Counted from the stretch's first letter, positions 27,813-36,178 are shown. The stretch is DNA of 64,000 nt from an uncultured Verrucomicrobia subdivision 3 bacterium (GCA_903850425.1 CAINLR010000131.1:135642-199641); one strand, 5' to 3'. Program-made: numbers and translations. Notes: generated by a model from the letters alone, not told the origin.

Positions 27813-28205
27813 ACTTGTCCGGAACGCTTCTTGATTCGCCGGACCCAGATCCATTATTGGTTCTCCCCACTGATTTGCTTATCCACCAACCGCTATGGCT
27901 ATAGGCTCCTGACCGCTCAAGGGCAGTCACCGCTATAGCACCAAAAGTTGAAACGTGGGATGGGCGGAGCTACCGCATGCAGTCCCGCCTGGCTTGTGAT
28001 AAGAAGGGGCAGCGTTACGACGTGCAGGCGGCCAACGGCATTCCCGAGTAGGCTAGAAAAAATATTTTTAAGACTGGTTTTGGAGTCTCAAAAACTTAAG
28101 GAATAAACACGGACAGATTCCTAAAACACCAAGAAAAACAGGTTAGTGGGTGGTGACTTTTTGTGGTAACTCAGCCACATTGTTTTATCAGTTTGATTAT
28201 GAAAA
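27813..28205. other. Intergenic stretch outside the left end of the integrated element
   Basis: 393 bp between the NRPS-like gene and the left att copy. It holds the possible gene remnant at 27938-28051 and otherwise AT-rich sequence (about 28050-28200) with no open frame that I can support. Confidence 0.4.
27938..28051 (+). pseudogene. Possible 3' remnant of a protein gene
   Basis: An open frame without a start encodes about 37 residues, ending ...CDKKGQRYDVQAANGIPE before a TAG. Composition is protein-like (charged, balanced) and codon use fits the genome, but no family is recognised. It might be the tail of a gene displaced by past rearrangement next to the tRNA-linked element, or chance. 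Low certainty. Confidence 0.25.
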
Positions 28206-28232
28206 TGGGGTGGCCGACGGGATTCGAACCCG
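28206..28232. repeat. Left attachment site (27-bp direct repeat, tRNA-His 3' end copy)
   Basis: Identical to 39379-39405 over 27 bases. The match ends at 28233 (T versus C) and at 28205. It contains the T-arm and acceptor 3' half but no D-arm or anticodon, so it is an att copy and not a tRNA. Confidence 0.88.
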
Positions 28233-28610
28233 TGACCGCACTTGCGCGACTACACCCCAAACACGCACAGACGTCGCGTGAATAAAGGCGACAATCGCAC
28301 TTTGCTGAAAACTCACGAAACGCCCGTTTCACGCACCGTTTCACACTTTCACTGTTGCACTGTGTTGCACTAAATCGGCGTTGAAAGCGCGAGCCATTGC
28401 CGGGCGGCGCGGTTTTGCTTTTCGGGTGTAAGCCAGCGGTGCAACACCTGTTTGTTGCACTCATTTCAGGCCGGGCGGATTCGGGGCTGGCTTGACGCGT
28501 GGCGGGCGTTTCGAGGGCGGGTGGAGCTTTGGGGCGGACGGCGGATTTTGCGAATCAAAGTGGCTGTAAGCGAATCCTAGCGCGTCGGTTGGACTTGCGG
28601 CGTTGTGACT
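28233..28610. other. Left end of the element: non-coding att arm region
   Basis: 378 bp without a supported gene. It contains three TGTTGCACT copies (28353, 28363, 28453) and one inverted GTGCAACA (28439-28446), the same nonamer found beside the right att site. This is the layout of integrase arm-binding sites. Confidence 0.6.
28353..28461. promoter_or_regulatory. Candidate integrase arm-type sites, left arm
   Basis: TGTTGCACT at 28353-28361, 28363-28371 and 28453-28461, plus the inverted octamer GTGCAACA at 28439-28446. The first two are one helical turn apart. They lie 121-255 bp inside the left att repeat. Confidence 0.6.
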
Positions 28611-28883
28611 TTATTCCAACGTATCCCAGCGGACGTAAGTAAGCGCTTCCTCGATGGTGGGCGCATAATTAAAATCACCCGTGTTTCTCTTTCCATTGCA
28701 GCTGGCCACGCACCGGAAGTGTGTTTTGCCGTCAATCTCCGTGGCGAGAACATCAACCTGAACCTCTTGGTGTTCTTTGCTGTGCGTTGTAAGACCGTAG
28801 CCGACAAAAGATGCAATCTTGCGGTCAACGTGCTCAAAGCCGCCGGATTTCTTCACCAGTTTTGCGATTTCAATTTCAGTCAT
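28611..28883 (-). CDS. Hypothetical small protein of the integrated element
   Basis: 90 residues from the ATG at 28881-28883. Soluble, beta-rich in the middle (VQVDVLATEIDGKTHFRCVASC), ending acidic. No family recognised. It reads in the same direction as the XRE regulator 75 bp upstream and could be co-transcribed with it. Confidence 0.5.
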   Translation of the reverse strand: MTEIEIAKLVKKSGGFEHVDRKIASFVGYGLTTHSKEHQEVQVDVLATEIDGKTHFRCVASCNGKRNTGDFNYAPTIEEALTYVRWDTLE

Positions 28884-28958
28884 GCTGGAATAATAGCTGC
28901 CTGCTATAATGCGACAAGAGCTATCACGGCGAAGACAGGGCGGCTCTGCGGCTGAAAT

Positions 28959-29210
28959 TCAGCGTGCCTCGCCAAACAGCCACGCGACGGTAACTTTCAA
29001 GGCGCGGGCGATTGCGGCGGCTTCGTAGTCCATCGCGTAGCGGGATTGGTTTTCTATTCTCGAAACAGCGGATCTGTCCAGACAGATGCCTTGCGCGGCA
29101 AGTCGCCCGGCCAAGTTGTCTTGACTCACAGCGGGCTTGCTTTTCAGACGGGCTTGCCGCACTCGTGCGCCAATTATGTTTCTGCGTGTCGCCTTGCTGG
29201 TTTTTTTCAT
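28959..29210 (-). CDS. XRE-family (Cro/CI-type) repressor of the element
   Basis: 83 residues from the ATG at 29208-29210. A helix-turn-helix domain fills the protein: IGARVRQARLKSKPAVSQDNLAGRLAAQGICLDRSAVSRIENQSR, then ALKVTVAWLFGE. It lacks a peptidase or dimerisation tail. The start lies two bases from a perfect 7-bp inverted repeat (29212-29230), and a second related repeat sits at 29262-29276. It therefore probably controls itself and the divergent ankyrin gene. A longer start at 29228 would run through the operator and is less likely. Confidence 0.8.
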   Translation of the reverse strand: MKKTSKATRRNIIGARVRQARLKSKPAVSQDNLAGRLAAQGICLDRSAVSRIENQSRYAMDYEAAAIARALKVTVAWLFGEAR

Positions 29211-29211
29211 G

Positions 29212-29276
29212 GCGTGTGATTTCCACACGCTTGACTTTTAGCGGGTTCGGGCGTCGAATGTGTGTGAAGTCCACAC
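29212..29276. promoter_or_regulatory. Paired operators between the XRE and ankyrin genes
   Basis: Operator 1 is GCGTGTG (29212-29218), ATTTC, CACACGC (29224-29230), a perfect 7-bp inverted repeat. Operator 2 is GTGTG (29262-29266), AAGTC, CACAC (29272-29276), with the same 5-base spacing. Their centres are 48 bp apart, one on each side of the ankyrin promoter. Confidence 0.7.
29231..29259 (+). promoter_or_regulatory. Promoter of the ankyrin-repeat gene
   Basis: TTGACT (29231-29236) and TCGAAT (29254-29259) with a 17-bp spacer. Operator 1 abuts the -35 and operator 2 starts two bases after the -10, so XRE binding would block transcription. Confidence 0.55.
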
Positions 29277-29324
29277 GTTTTAGCCGGGCTTCCATGTTTG
29301 AATCAGGACACGAAAGGAAACGAT

Positions 29325-30872
29325 ATGATCAAGACACGACTGGCGGTTGCGGCAATTCTGTTCTTGGGGTTGGCTTCCACTCTCCGACTACACGCCCAAA
29401 CGAACACCAACAATTCCGGTTCAATTTTAGATAAAAGCACGCCATTCGAGGCGACAGCACAACTGATGAACGCAATGCAATATGAAGGCAGCCAGGAAGC
29501 CGTGAAACTCCTGCTGGATAATGGTGCAAACGTAAATGCACAAGACAATGAAGGCTGGCACCCGCTACAACATGCGGCAAAAAGAGGCAAATTAGAAATC
29601 GTCAAGCTGTTGTTGGAAAAAGGCGCGGACGTTAATGCTACGAATGGTTTCGGCGCAACTGCCCTTGTTAGTGCCGCATACCGTGGTTATACGGATATTG
29701 CAAAACTATTGGTGGAAAGGGGGGCTGACGTGAATGCCGCAGAGAGCGACAAATCAACGCCGTTGATGTTGGCGACGACGGCAGGCCAAATAGACACAGT
29801 AAGGCTCTTGCTGGAAAAAGGTGCCGACTTAACAGCCAAATCAATGGATAATACCACAGTTATTTCGCGTGCGGTCATGGGAGGCTATACAAATTTGATT
29901 GCGCTTTTGTTAGACAAAGGCGCTAACATCAATGAGACAAATTGGTCTGGTGACACGCTCTTAATGCAAGCGGTAGGCGATGGCAAAACAGATCTTGTCA
30001 GGCTGTTGCTGGCGAAAGGAGCGAACGTCAATGCGGAGAATTTTCTTGGTCGGAATGCACTAGACGAAGCGAAGCAAAACGGGAATACAGATATTGTCCA
30101 ACTGCTCATACAAGTCGGCGCAACCAAGTCATCTTCCATCAAGGACGATGAGGAAATGGCGGACAATTTAAGAAACCTACGCGGATCGGTAGCCGCTTTT
30201 TCAAATAGCTTGCGAAATTTCCATCATGTCGAACCATTTCCTCCGGTTTCCTCTGTAAAGCCCGTGAATGCGGCAGTTGTATCTGGAACAAACACCGACA
30301 GTTCCGGCTATGTGACCAATATGGCGCTGCTCACGCCCTTCACGCTCACCACTTTCGCTGGAAATGTCATCACCAATGCGGTGCTGGTGAAGTTGACGCC
30401 AAACAAATTTGTTTACAAAACGCCAAGCGGCGGCGGGATGCTGCCTTTGGCTTCACTTTCAAAAGACTTGCAGGAGAAGTTCGGCTACGACCCACAAGCT
30501 GCGCAAGCCGCCGATGAGGCAGAGCAACAGAAGAAAGCGCGGCAGCAGCAGTATGCCCAGCAGCAACGAGAACTTGCAGCACAACAGGCTAGCGTGCCAG
30601 CGCAAAGGCAATCGGCAGGTTCAGATATTTCTCGTTCCATAAGAGCGTTAGCAGAAAAAGAATGGCCCGGCGATTACGAGATGCAGAAATACGTAATCAA
30701 TCAACAAACCGAGGCTTACAACTGGGTTGCCACGTCATCATCCGCCACAGGTGTTCCGCAAGGAGTATTTGAACAAATTAGAACCAAAGCTACCACTGAA
30801 TGGCCTGATAATTATGAGATGCAGAAATATGTAATCAATCAGCAAGTTAAGGCTTATATTAAGTTGCACTGA
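29325..30872 (+). CDS. Secreted ankyrin-repeat protein (element cargo)
   Basis: 515 residues from ATG 29325, preceded by GAAAGGAAACG. A cleavable signal peptide (LAVAAILFLGLASTLRLHAQ) is followed by about seven ankyrin repeats (about 35-270; for example EIVKLLLEKGADVNA). Next comes a linker, a short SH3-like or beta segment (VYKTPSGGGMLPLASLSKDLQ), a Gln/Ala-rich helix and two copies of a 17-residue motif EWPxxYEMQKYVINQQ at the C-terminus. It is the only plus-strand gene in the element and is less GC-rich than the flanks. Secreted ankyrin proteins are known as phage-carried effectors in some host-associated bacteria; that role here is inference. Confidence 0.75.
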   Translation: MIKTRLAVAAILFLGLASTLRLHAQTNTNNSGSILDKSTPFEATAQLMNAMQYEGSQEAVKLLLDNGANVNAQDNEGWHPLQHAAKRGKLEIVKLLLEKGADVNATNGFGATALVSAAYRGYTDIAKLLVERGADVNAAESDKSTPLMLATTAGQIDTVRLLLEKGADLTAKSMDNTTVISRAVMGGYTNLIALLLDKGANINETNWSGDTLLMQAVGDGKTDLVRLLLAKGANVNAENFLGRNALDEAKQNGNTDIVQLLIQVGATKSSSIKDDEEMADNLRNLRGSVAAFSNSLRNFHHVEPFPPVSSVKPVNAAVVSGTNTDSSGYVTNMALLTPFTLTTFAGNVITNAVLVKLTPNKFVYKTPSGGGMLPLASLSKDLQEKFGYDPQAAQAADEAEQQKKARQQQYAQQQRELAAQQASVPAQRQSAGSDISRSIRALAEKEWPGDYEMQKYVINQQTEAYNWVATSSSATGVPQGVFEQIRTKATTEWPDNYEMQKYVINQQVKAYIKLH

Positions 30873-30919
30873 ATTTCTTTGAAGTCCTTTAACTCGCACA
30901 AGATCCCGCGAACTCGTTT

Positions 30920-31672
30920 CTATAGCTGACGAGTTTGCCATTTCCGCAATGTCAACGCCGCGCTCCGCCAAGAATCCTCGCCTGTGAACCCCCTTTGATA
31001 CTGGGCTATTCTTGCGGCCGTCCAACATTCCACCGCTTGCCGGTGTTGCTCCGGTTCAAGCCCAAGATTTTTTTCCGCGAAAAACTTTTCTATGCCGCTG
31101 CGAACGAAAGTGCGGAATTTTTCTTCCGGGTCGGTGACACCACCGGCGGCGACGATGCGTTGTAAAAAGTCGGCGAACGTGGCCGGGAATTTATCGGGCG
31201 ATGACACTGCCCTTTCGCGTCGCGCGCCCGTCATGGCTTTGGCCAGCCGGACGATTCGCGCCTGATTACTCCGCACGATTCGGAACGCACTCTTGCACGA
31301 ACGCCAAGTATCGCGGCAGCCCAAAATTCCCGCCCGGTCGCCGTCGGACAAGCGCCGGATTTGTTGCATTATCATGCCGTGCCAGTCACGCAATAATTTT
31401 GCGGATGGCTTGAATGGTGGCGCCCATGCAGGCGGATCTCCGAAAAGGCAATGCGCCATCATGCCGGACCACGAAATCACCGCGAATTGAAAAGGTGGAA
31501 TCAGCCCGCCGTCATAAGAGCAAAGCCCGGCGTAGTCAGGATATGCCGTTTGCGTGGCCACGCTTTGGCCATCGCGCAAGACTTCGGGGTAGCTCGGGAT
31601 TTTCCAATGGCTGGCAGCGACGCTGTGCCCAGCTTCGTGAATAGCAACGCTGTAATTGTCGTCGGAACTCAT
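30920..31672 (-). CDS. Element-encoded protein with HExxH metallopeptidase motif
   Basis: 250 residues. The N-terminal AIHEAGHSVAASHW resembles the zinc site of FtsH-type M41 peptidases, but there is no AAA+ domain, and a third zinc ligand is not evident. The rest is helical and basic. The ATG overlaps the stop of the preceding gene by four bases (31669-31672), so it is the last gene of the element operon. It could be a processing or host-control protease; the function is not known. Confidence 0.6.
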   Translation of the reverse strand: MSSDDNYSVAIHEAGHSVAASHWKIPSYPEVLRDGQSVATQTAYPDYAGLCSYDGGLIPPFQFAVISWSGMMAHCLFGDPPAWAPPFKPSAKLLRDWHGMIMQQIRRLSDGDRAGILGCRDTWRSCKSAFRIVRSNQARIVRLAKAMTGARRERAVSSPDKFPATFADFLQRIVAAGGVTDPEEKFRTFVRSGIEKFFAEKNLGLEPEQHRQAVECWTAARIAQYQRGFTGEDSWRSAALTLRKWQTRQL

Positions 31673-31998
31673 TGGTTTGCTTGCTTTCTAAGGTTGAACA
31701 GTTTGCCAACAGCCAGCGGAATAAGTCCGGGATCGGCGAGAAATTTCGCCTTCCATTCATATTGTGTGAACGTGTCAGTCCGTCCGATGGCCCCCGCCAA
31801 GACCATTTGTTGCACGCCGCGCGTTGCGGACGCTTCTCTGTTCTTTGCGGCGGACGCTTCAAGCTCCGCGATTTTGACGCGCGAAAACGCAAGGCGAATT
31901 TGCATTTCGAGCGCGACGGACTCCGCCCGGTGTGCGCGGGCTTCTGCGGCGGCGATGGCGGCGGCTGGCTTCATGCCCGGGGCTGGTTGTCGGGCCAC
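31669..31998 (-). CDS. Hypothetical coiled-coil protein of the packaging operon
   Basis: 109 residues, GTG start at 31996-31998. An Ala-rich helical or coiled-coil N-terminal half (AAAIAAAEARAHRAESVALEMQ, about residues 12-50 continuing to AKNREASA). It overlaps the protease gene by 28 bp upstream and the HExxH gene by four bases downstream. Position after the protease would suit a scaffold-like role, but no family is recognised. Confidence 0.55.
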   Translation of the reverse strand: MARQPAPGMKPAAAIAAAEARAHRAESVALEMQIRLAFSRVKIAELEASAAKNREASATRGVQQMVLAGAIGRTDTFTQYEWKAKFLADPGLIPLAVGKLFNLRKQANQ

Positions 31999-32990
31999 AA
32001 GGGTGACATGTTCGCGCCAAATGCAGGGTCATTAAGGATGCTTCCAAGGTTAAGCCGGGCGTTGGGGTTGCAAATCACAATGGCGGGATGCTCCGCGTCT
32101 GTTACGATCTTGTTGGTAAAAAATGTAGGCGAGAAGCTTCGATAGTTCCGGCCTTGCACGGCATCCAATCCTGCCTGCGTCCATTCGCCTTTCGCCCAGA
32201 CTCCCGCAACGATTTTGCCCGTCGCGTCGGGGCGAACGGCCCAGAAGAAGTTTGTTGGCCAAAACGCCGCAATATCAGATTCATGTTCCAAGGAAAAAAA
32301 CGGTATATTCCCGCCCTCTGCCATGATTGCCCGCTGCCTTTCCATCGCATCGGCGGTTTCTTCGTTAATCAATACCGTGACCGGGCAGGGCTTCCCGGCG
32401 CGGCTTGGGCAAATTGAGAAAACTCCGCCCGGCATATACATGATGACGTTTTCAGGCACGCCATCGGCAAGCAGCGAAGGCAGCGAACGAGCGCAGCAAA
32501 GCGGGGCGTCCGCCGGTTCGCTGGCGCTGGCGGCAACTGCGTCGCCATCATCCGCGCCAGTGTCGGAAGTGTCCGCCGGGGATTCATCCGTTTGTGTTTT
32601 TGGATTCGCCTTGCTCCGGTGATGTTCACTTTGCTCCGTGTGATACTCGCTGGCGGTGCGATGCGCGGCGGCAGCGGCAAAGTGTGCAAGCTGTGCGTCG
32701 AAGTGCGCGGCCGCGTCGTCTTGCTCTTCCGCGTGGATTGACGCGCGTGCGGCGCGGCGGCTCGCTGAATCGGCTTGCGCACTTCGGGCCGTGTGTCCAC
32801 GGCGGCCAGAATTCAACGGCGAGCCAATTAACAGCGCGCCGATTTCGTTTTCCGACAGGCGCAAGGTATCGTGGCGAAGTAATTCGCCGCGAACGTCGGC
32901 AAGATTCGGGTTTTGACCAGCGGCGACCAGCGCATCGTGTCGGCGACGCACAAGGCCGGAATAGATTCTCGAAAAATAATTTTCAGTCAT
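31971..32990 (-). CDS. Phage protease of the Mu I-protein type
   Basis: 339 residues from the ATG at 32988-32990; a GTG at 33015-33017 would add nine residues. The C-terminal half has the order typical of Mu-like I proteases: IPFFSLEHESD, then FFWAVRPDATGKIVAGVWAKGEWTQAG, then YRSFSPTF. In Mu this protein cuts the scaffold during head assembly. The N-terminal half has a charged, Ala/His-rich helical region. It follows the terminase directly, where a portal gene would normally lie. Confidence 0.7.
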   Translation of the reverse strand: MTENYFSRIYSGLVRRRHDALVAAGQNPNLADVRGELLRHDTLRLSENEIGALLIGSPLNSGRRGHTARSAQADSASRRAARASIHAEEQDDAAAHFDAQLAHFAAAAAHRTASEYHTEQSEHHRSKANPKTQTDESPADTSDTGADDGDAVAASASEPADAPLCCARSLPSLLADGVPENVIMYMPGGVFSICPSRAGKPCPVTVLINEETADAMERQRAIMAEGGNIPFFSLEHESDIAAFWPTNFFWAVRPDATGKIVAGVWAKGEWTQAGLDAVQGRNYRSFSPTFFTNKIVTDAEHPAIVICNPNARLNLGSILNDPAFGANMSPLWPDNQPRA

Positions 32991-33010
32991 AATTTTTTGT
33001 GTTCTTGGTT

Positions 33011-34435
33011 TCACCACAGGCCGCGCTCCCGTAAAACTTTTTCCAAGTCACGCGGCTGGCTTGAAGTTTGTTGGCGAGAAAAATGAGGCGTGTAAATTAT
33101 GCGGGGACCAAGCCTGTTGTCGCCCTCGCCAATGAAAACGCTTTTCAATGTTTTTTCATCCCAGGCACCACCTTGCGCGGGCATCAGGCAACCAAGCACC
33201 GCGTCCGCCCGGTCTGGGCTCGGCAAGCCACGACTTCGCATATCCGCCTTTGATTCGAGTTGCAACCGGCCTTTGCTGTCGGGCCAGCCACGGCGGGATG
33301 TGAGTTGCGCGATCAGATCGGAATCGTTTGGCAGGATAATTTGCCCGCGTTCAATCTGTGTGCGCCCTTCAAACCAGATTTCCGCGCCCTTGTTCGCGTA
33401 GGCTTCCGGCTTGTTGGCTTGGCTGCCGTTGTTGATGCGATTGATTGCCCAGCCGTTTTCCGCCAGCCGGTCACAAATCACAATGCCCAGCCCGCCTTCA
33501 TCGCCGCTGATTTGTGAAGGCGTCAAACCCTGCTCACGGAATAGCTGAATGAAGCGGCCAATGGCTTTCATCGTGTCCACTTCCCGCCATGCCGCCACGA
33601 CTTGAACGCGGTTGCCACGACGAACGGCAAAAACATTTTCGTCGCCCCCGGCTGCGAAGTCACAGAACGCTTGCGCGCCGCCTGTGTCCTCAAACTGCGG
33701 CGGATTGGTAAGGTTGCGTTCAACGAACGCCAGCGGGATAACGCAGCCGTCCGCGTCGCCGGACATGAAGTCGCCAAAAATCATGGACTGAATCAGCGGG
33801 TGTTCGCGGCCATATTTTTCAATCTGCGAATCAATCCATGCCTGAGAAATGTGAGGACAGTCAAAAGCACTAACGACGTGTTGCCGAAAGAATTTCCGCC
33901 GCGAGTTGAACGCCGCGTGAAAGAACCCGAAACAGCCTCCCGGCGAGGACATGCACAAAAACCGCGTCGGCGCACAGCGTTCAATCGCTTCAAAAATCGC
34001 GTCGGGAATTGATTTCGCTTCGTCGGCGATAATCAAAAGGTGGTCATTGTGCCAGCCTTCAAACTTTCCAGCGTCGTCAGTGGCAAAGCCGAAAATCTTT
34101 GATCCGTTGGCAAGTTGCACGTCCGTTGCGTTGAACGTCCCGCCCGGAAACTTGCCAGCGTGTTTGTGCAACGTCGGGAAAAGTTGCTCGCTGACTTGGC
34201 GGAAAACACTCGCGGTGCAAATCGTCAGCGAGCCGGGGTAAGCCGCCGCGTGCCAGAGCGCAGCCGCCGCGCCGACAACGGACGTTTTCCCGCTGCCGTT
34301 CGCCGCTCGCAACGCAACCGCGCCGGGCGCGTCCAGATCCCAGAGGATCTTTTCCTCCCACGGATAGAGCTTCAAACCCAAGACGGCTTTCGCAAATCCG
34401 GGCGGTGAAATCAAGTAGTCGCTGACGCTTGGCAT
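33011..34435 (-). CDS. terL: Phage terminase large subunit
   Basis: 474 residues. The ATPase half has a Walker A RAANGSGKTS (43-52) and Walker B HLLIIADEA (132-140). The RNase H-like nuclease half has acidic residues at Asp259 (FCDFAAGG), Asp312 (SGDEGG) and Asp411 (DRADAVLG). TerL pumps DNA into proheads and makes the cuts. The length is normal and all key residues are present, so the gene looks functional. It overlaps the small-subunit candidate by 25 bp. Confidence 0.88.
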   Translation of the reverse strand: MPSVSDYLISPPGFAKAVLGLKLYPWEEKILWDLDAPGAVALRAANGSGKTSVVGAAAALWHAAAYPGSLTICTASVFRQVSEQLFPTLHKHAGKFPGGTFNATDVQLANGSKIFGFATDDAGKFEGWHNDHLLIIADEAKSIPDAIFEAIERCAPTRFLCMSSPGGCFGFFHAAFNSRRKFFRQHVVSAFDCPHISQAWIDSQIEKYGREHPLIQSMIFGDFMSGDADGCVIPLAFVERNLTNPPQFEDTGGAQAFCDFAAGGDENVFAVRRGNRVQVVAAWREVDTMKAIGRFIQLFREQGLTPSQISGDEGGLGIVICDRLAENGWAINRINNGSQANKPEAYANKGAEIWFEGRTQIERGQIILPNDSDLIAQLTSRRGWPDSKGRLQLESKADMRSRGLPSPDRADAVLGCLMPAQGGAWDEKTLKSVFIGEGDNRLGPRIIYTPHFSRQQTSSQPRDLEKVLRERGLW

Positions 34436-34803
34436 ATTTTTTCAGATTCGTATTTGCGGCGGCTGTCCGCGATTTCCGACAACACTTGCGGCGAGATGGA
34501 AATAGCCGTCCGTCGGTCGCTGGCGTCAACGTGAACAGAAAAGAAGCCCGTTGCCTTGCTGCCGTCCAGCCGCTCGAAAAGCAGGCGGGCAGCGGCCACG
34601 TCCCCAGCAATCGCCGAATCAATCAGGGTGCGGGCGATGCTTTCCAACTTGTCCGGCTCTTTCCGCAAAAGCCGCTGGACGGCGTAGGCCAGCGACACCG
34701 CGCCTTTGGCCTTGCCAGCGGGATTGCCAGACTGCCCTTTTTTCCAGCGGTAGCTGGCGACTTGTGCGGCGCGTCCGGCTGGTTTTGTTTCGGTCGGTTT
34801 CAT
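34411..34803 (-). CDS. DUF5681 protein, probable terminase small subunit
   Basis: 130 residues. The N-terminal motif YRWKKGQSGNPAGKAKG is the DUF5681 signature, found beside phage large terminases. The remaining helical region (about 45-95) could be the oligomerising DNA-recognition part. It overlaps terL downstream by 25 bp and the preceding small gene by four bases (34800-34803), so all are read from one transcript. Confidence 0.72.
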   Translation of the reverse strand: MKPTETKPAGRAAQVASYRWKKGQSGNPAGKAKGAVSLAYAVQRLLRKEPDKLESIARTLIDSAIAGDVAAARLLFERLDGSKATGFFSVHVDASDRRTAISISPQVLSEIADSRRKYESEKICQASATT

Positions 34804-34988
34804 CGCGGGTGCCTTTTAATCCAGCCGCGCAGCCAGCCCAAAGCACGCGAGCAAACCGGCTCGCCTGCGTTTGCAGCCATCAGCCGGTAAAGCTCATGCC
34901 ATCGGCGGCCATCCATCAGTTCAAACTCGCCATTCAAAATCAAAACGGCGGCATGAAGCGCGGCGGGGTTTGTGTTTTGAGTGTTCAC
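34800..34988 (-). CDS. Hypothetical 62-residue protein in the element operon
   Basis: GTG start at 34986-34988. Mostly helical, with RRWHELYRLMAANAGEPVCSRALGW. The start overlaps the preceding stop (34985-34988) and its stop overlaps the DUF5681 gene, so it is fixed within the operon by two 4-base overlaps. No family recognised. Confidence 0.5.
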   Translation of the reverse strand: MNTQNTNPAALHAAVLILNGEFELMDGRRWHELYRLMAANAGEPVCSRALGWLRGWIKRHPR

Positions 34989-36178
34989 GATTTCAGCCGG
35001 TAGGTTTGGGCGTCGCGTGGTAGCCGCCGTTCGCCAATTTTTTCAAGCACGCCGCTGGCAACCAGCTTTCGCAGCGTCCGCGCGCCCGTGTTAAAATGTC
35101 CGCCCGTAATCAGTCCGGCGTCGCGCACGCCTAGAAAAAACTCGGTGTTTCCCGCGTCGGCGCAATGCTGGCGGATTGCAAACAAAAGCCGCTCGCACGG
35201 CACTCCCGACTTTGGAAAATCTTTATGCCGTGTCCAACGCAACCACTTGTCAGCAGCGGATCGAAACCACGGTTTGCCCTCTACTCCGCGCACACTTGCG
35301 ACAAGCTCGCGTCGGTAGTCGTCAGGAGAGCAACGCAGCCGGACACCTTGCCGGGCGTGTTCCGACAGCCACGCATCAAACGCCGCGTTGATATGCCGGT
35401 CGTTCAACCGCTCGCCAATGCGCTCCGCGTGCAACGCCACGGCCTTGCCCAGGTCCAACAGACTCCGGTGCGTCTTGACTGCCCCGTCCGCACGCGGCGA
35501 CGTGGCGGCCAAGTGGCGGCCATACCACGTCCAACACGTCACCCCCAATTGACCGCTATACAAGCCGGATGATACACAGCGAGTCACTCTCCCAATACCG
35601 CTGTGTATCAATCCGGGTAGCTGAATGGGCAGAACATCAGCGGCAGCATTGAACCATAAGCCACGGTCAAAGCTGACGAATGAAGCCCGTGCAACATCCT
35701 TGCCGGACTTGTCGGCGTCGTGTCCGTAGGTTTTCCGAACGTGTCCGGCAACTTGCTCGAAAGCGGTAACGTGATGCTCTGGCGAACACGGCGGAATGCG
35801 GATAATCAGCCGGACGCCTTCACCGCGCGTGGAACGAAACGCGGCGAGACAAAAGGTGTCGGCAACGGCGGCTTGCAAAACGGCAACCGCGCCAGCGTCG
35901 CCAAGCCCGTCCAGATCAATCCCGACTTGGCCGGAATGTTGCACCAGCCCGGAATTTGCACGGCGGCTAAACACGCCCGCGAACGTGCAAAACGGCAGCG
36001 CGGTCTTGGCTGCTTTTTGTTCTGGTGAATCGGCGGGCAACTGGCGCACACGGGCAACGGCGTCTTGCCACTGGCCGGAGGCAATGCCTTGCAAGACTTC
36101 TCCCGTCGTGCGCGTCACCAGCTTGTCCGGCTCGCGCACGTTCAAACCGAACGAGATTTTTGCTGGGCAATTCAACAT
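34985..36178 (-). CDS. VirE-N/BT4734-type primase-like replication protein
   Basis: 397 residues from ATG 36176-36178; a GTG at 36209-36211 is possible. The first 150 residues match the VirE N-terminal domain: KISFGLNVREPD, AAKTALPFCTFAGVF, SGQVGIDLDGLGD and RGEGVRLIIRI. This domain is found in primase-like proteins of phages and islands. The middle (about 240-330) includes RSAADKWLRW and is basic. The C-terminus could form a winged helix (LITGGHFNTGARTLRKLVASGVLEKIG). A replication-initiation role for the element is likely; activity is inference. Confidence 0.72.
   Translation of the reverse strand: MLNCPAKISFGLNVREPDKLVTRTTGEVLQGIASGQWQDAVARVRQLPADSPEQKAAKTALPFCTFAGVFSRRANSGLVQHSGQVGIDLDGLGDAGAVAVLQAAVADTFCLAAFRSTRGEGVRLIIRIPPCSPEHHVTAFEQVAGHVRKTYGHDADKSGKDVARASFVSFDRGLWFNAAADVLPIQLPGLIHSGIGRVTRCVSSGLYSGQLGVTCWTWYGRHLAATSPRADGAVKTHRSLLDLGKAVALHAERIGERLNDRHINAAFDAWLSEHARQGVRLRCSPDDYRRELVASVRGVEGKPWFRSAADKWLRWTRHKDFPKSGVPCERLLFAIRQHCADAGNTEFFLGVRDAGLITGGHFNTGARTLRKLVASGVLEKIGERRLPRDAQTYRLKS

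Noticed and set aside
28207-28232. Second tRNA-His gene at the left end of the element
   Set aside because: Only the acceptor 3' half and T arm are present; no anticodon arm or D arm can be folded from the adjoining bases.
28171-28464. Minus-strand open frame of 97 codons across the left att repeat
   Set aside because: Its translation is the read-through of tRNA and arm-site sequence (VTGSNPVGHP), a known artefact at tRNA-derived att sites; no ribosome site and no family.
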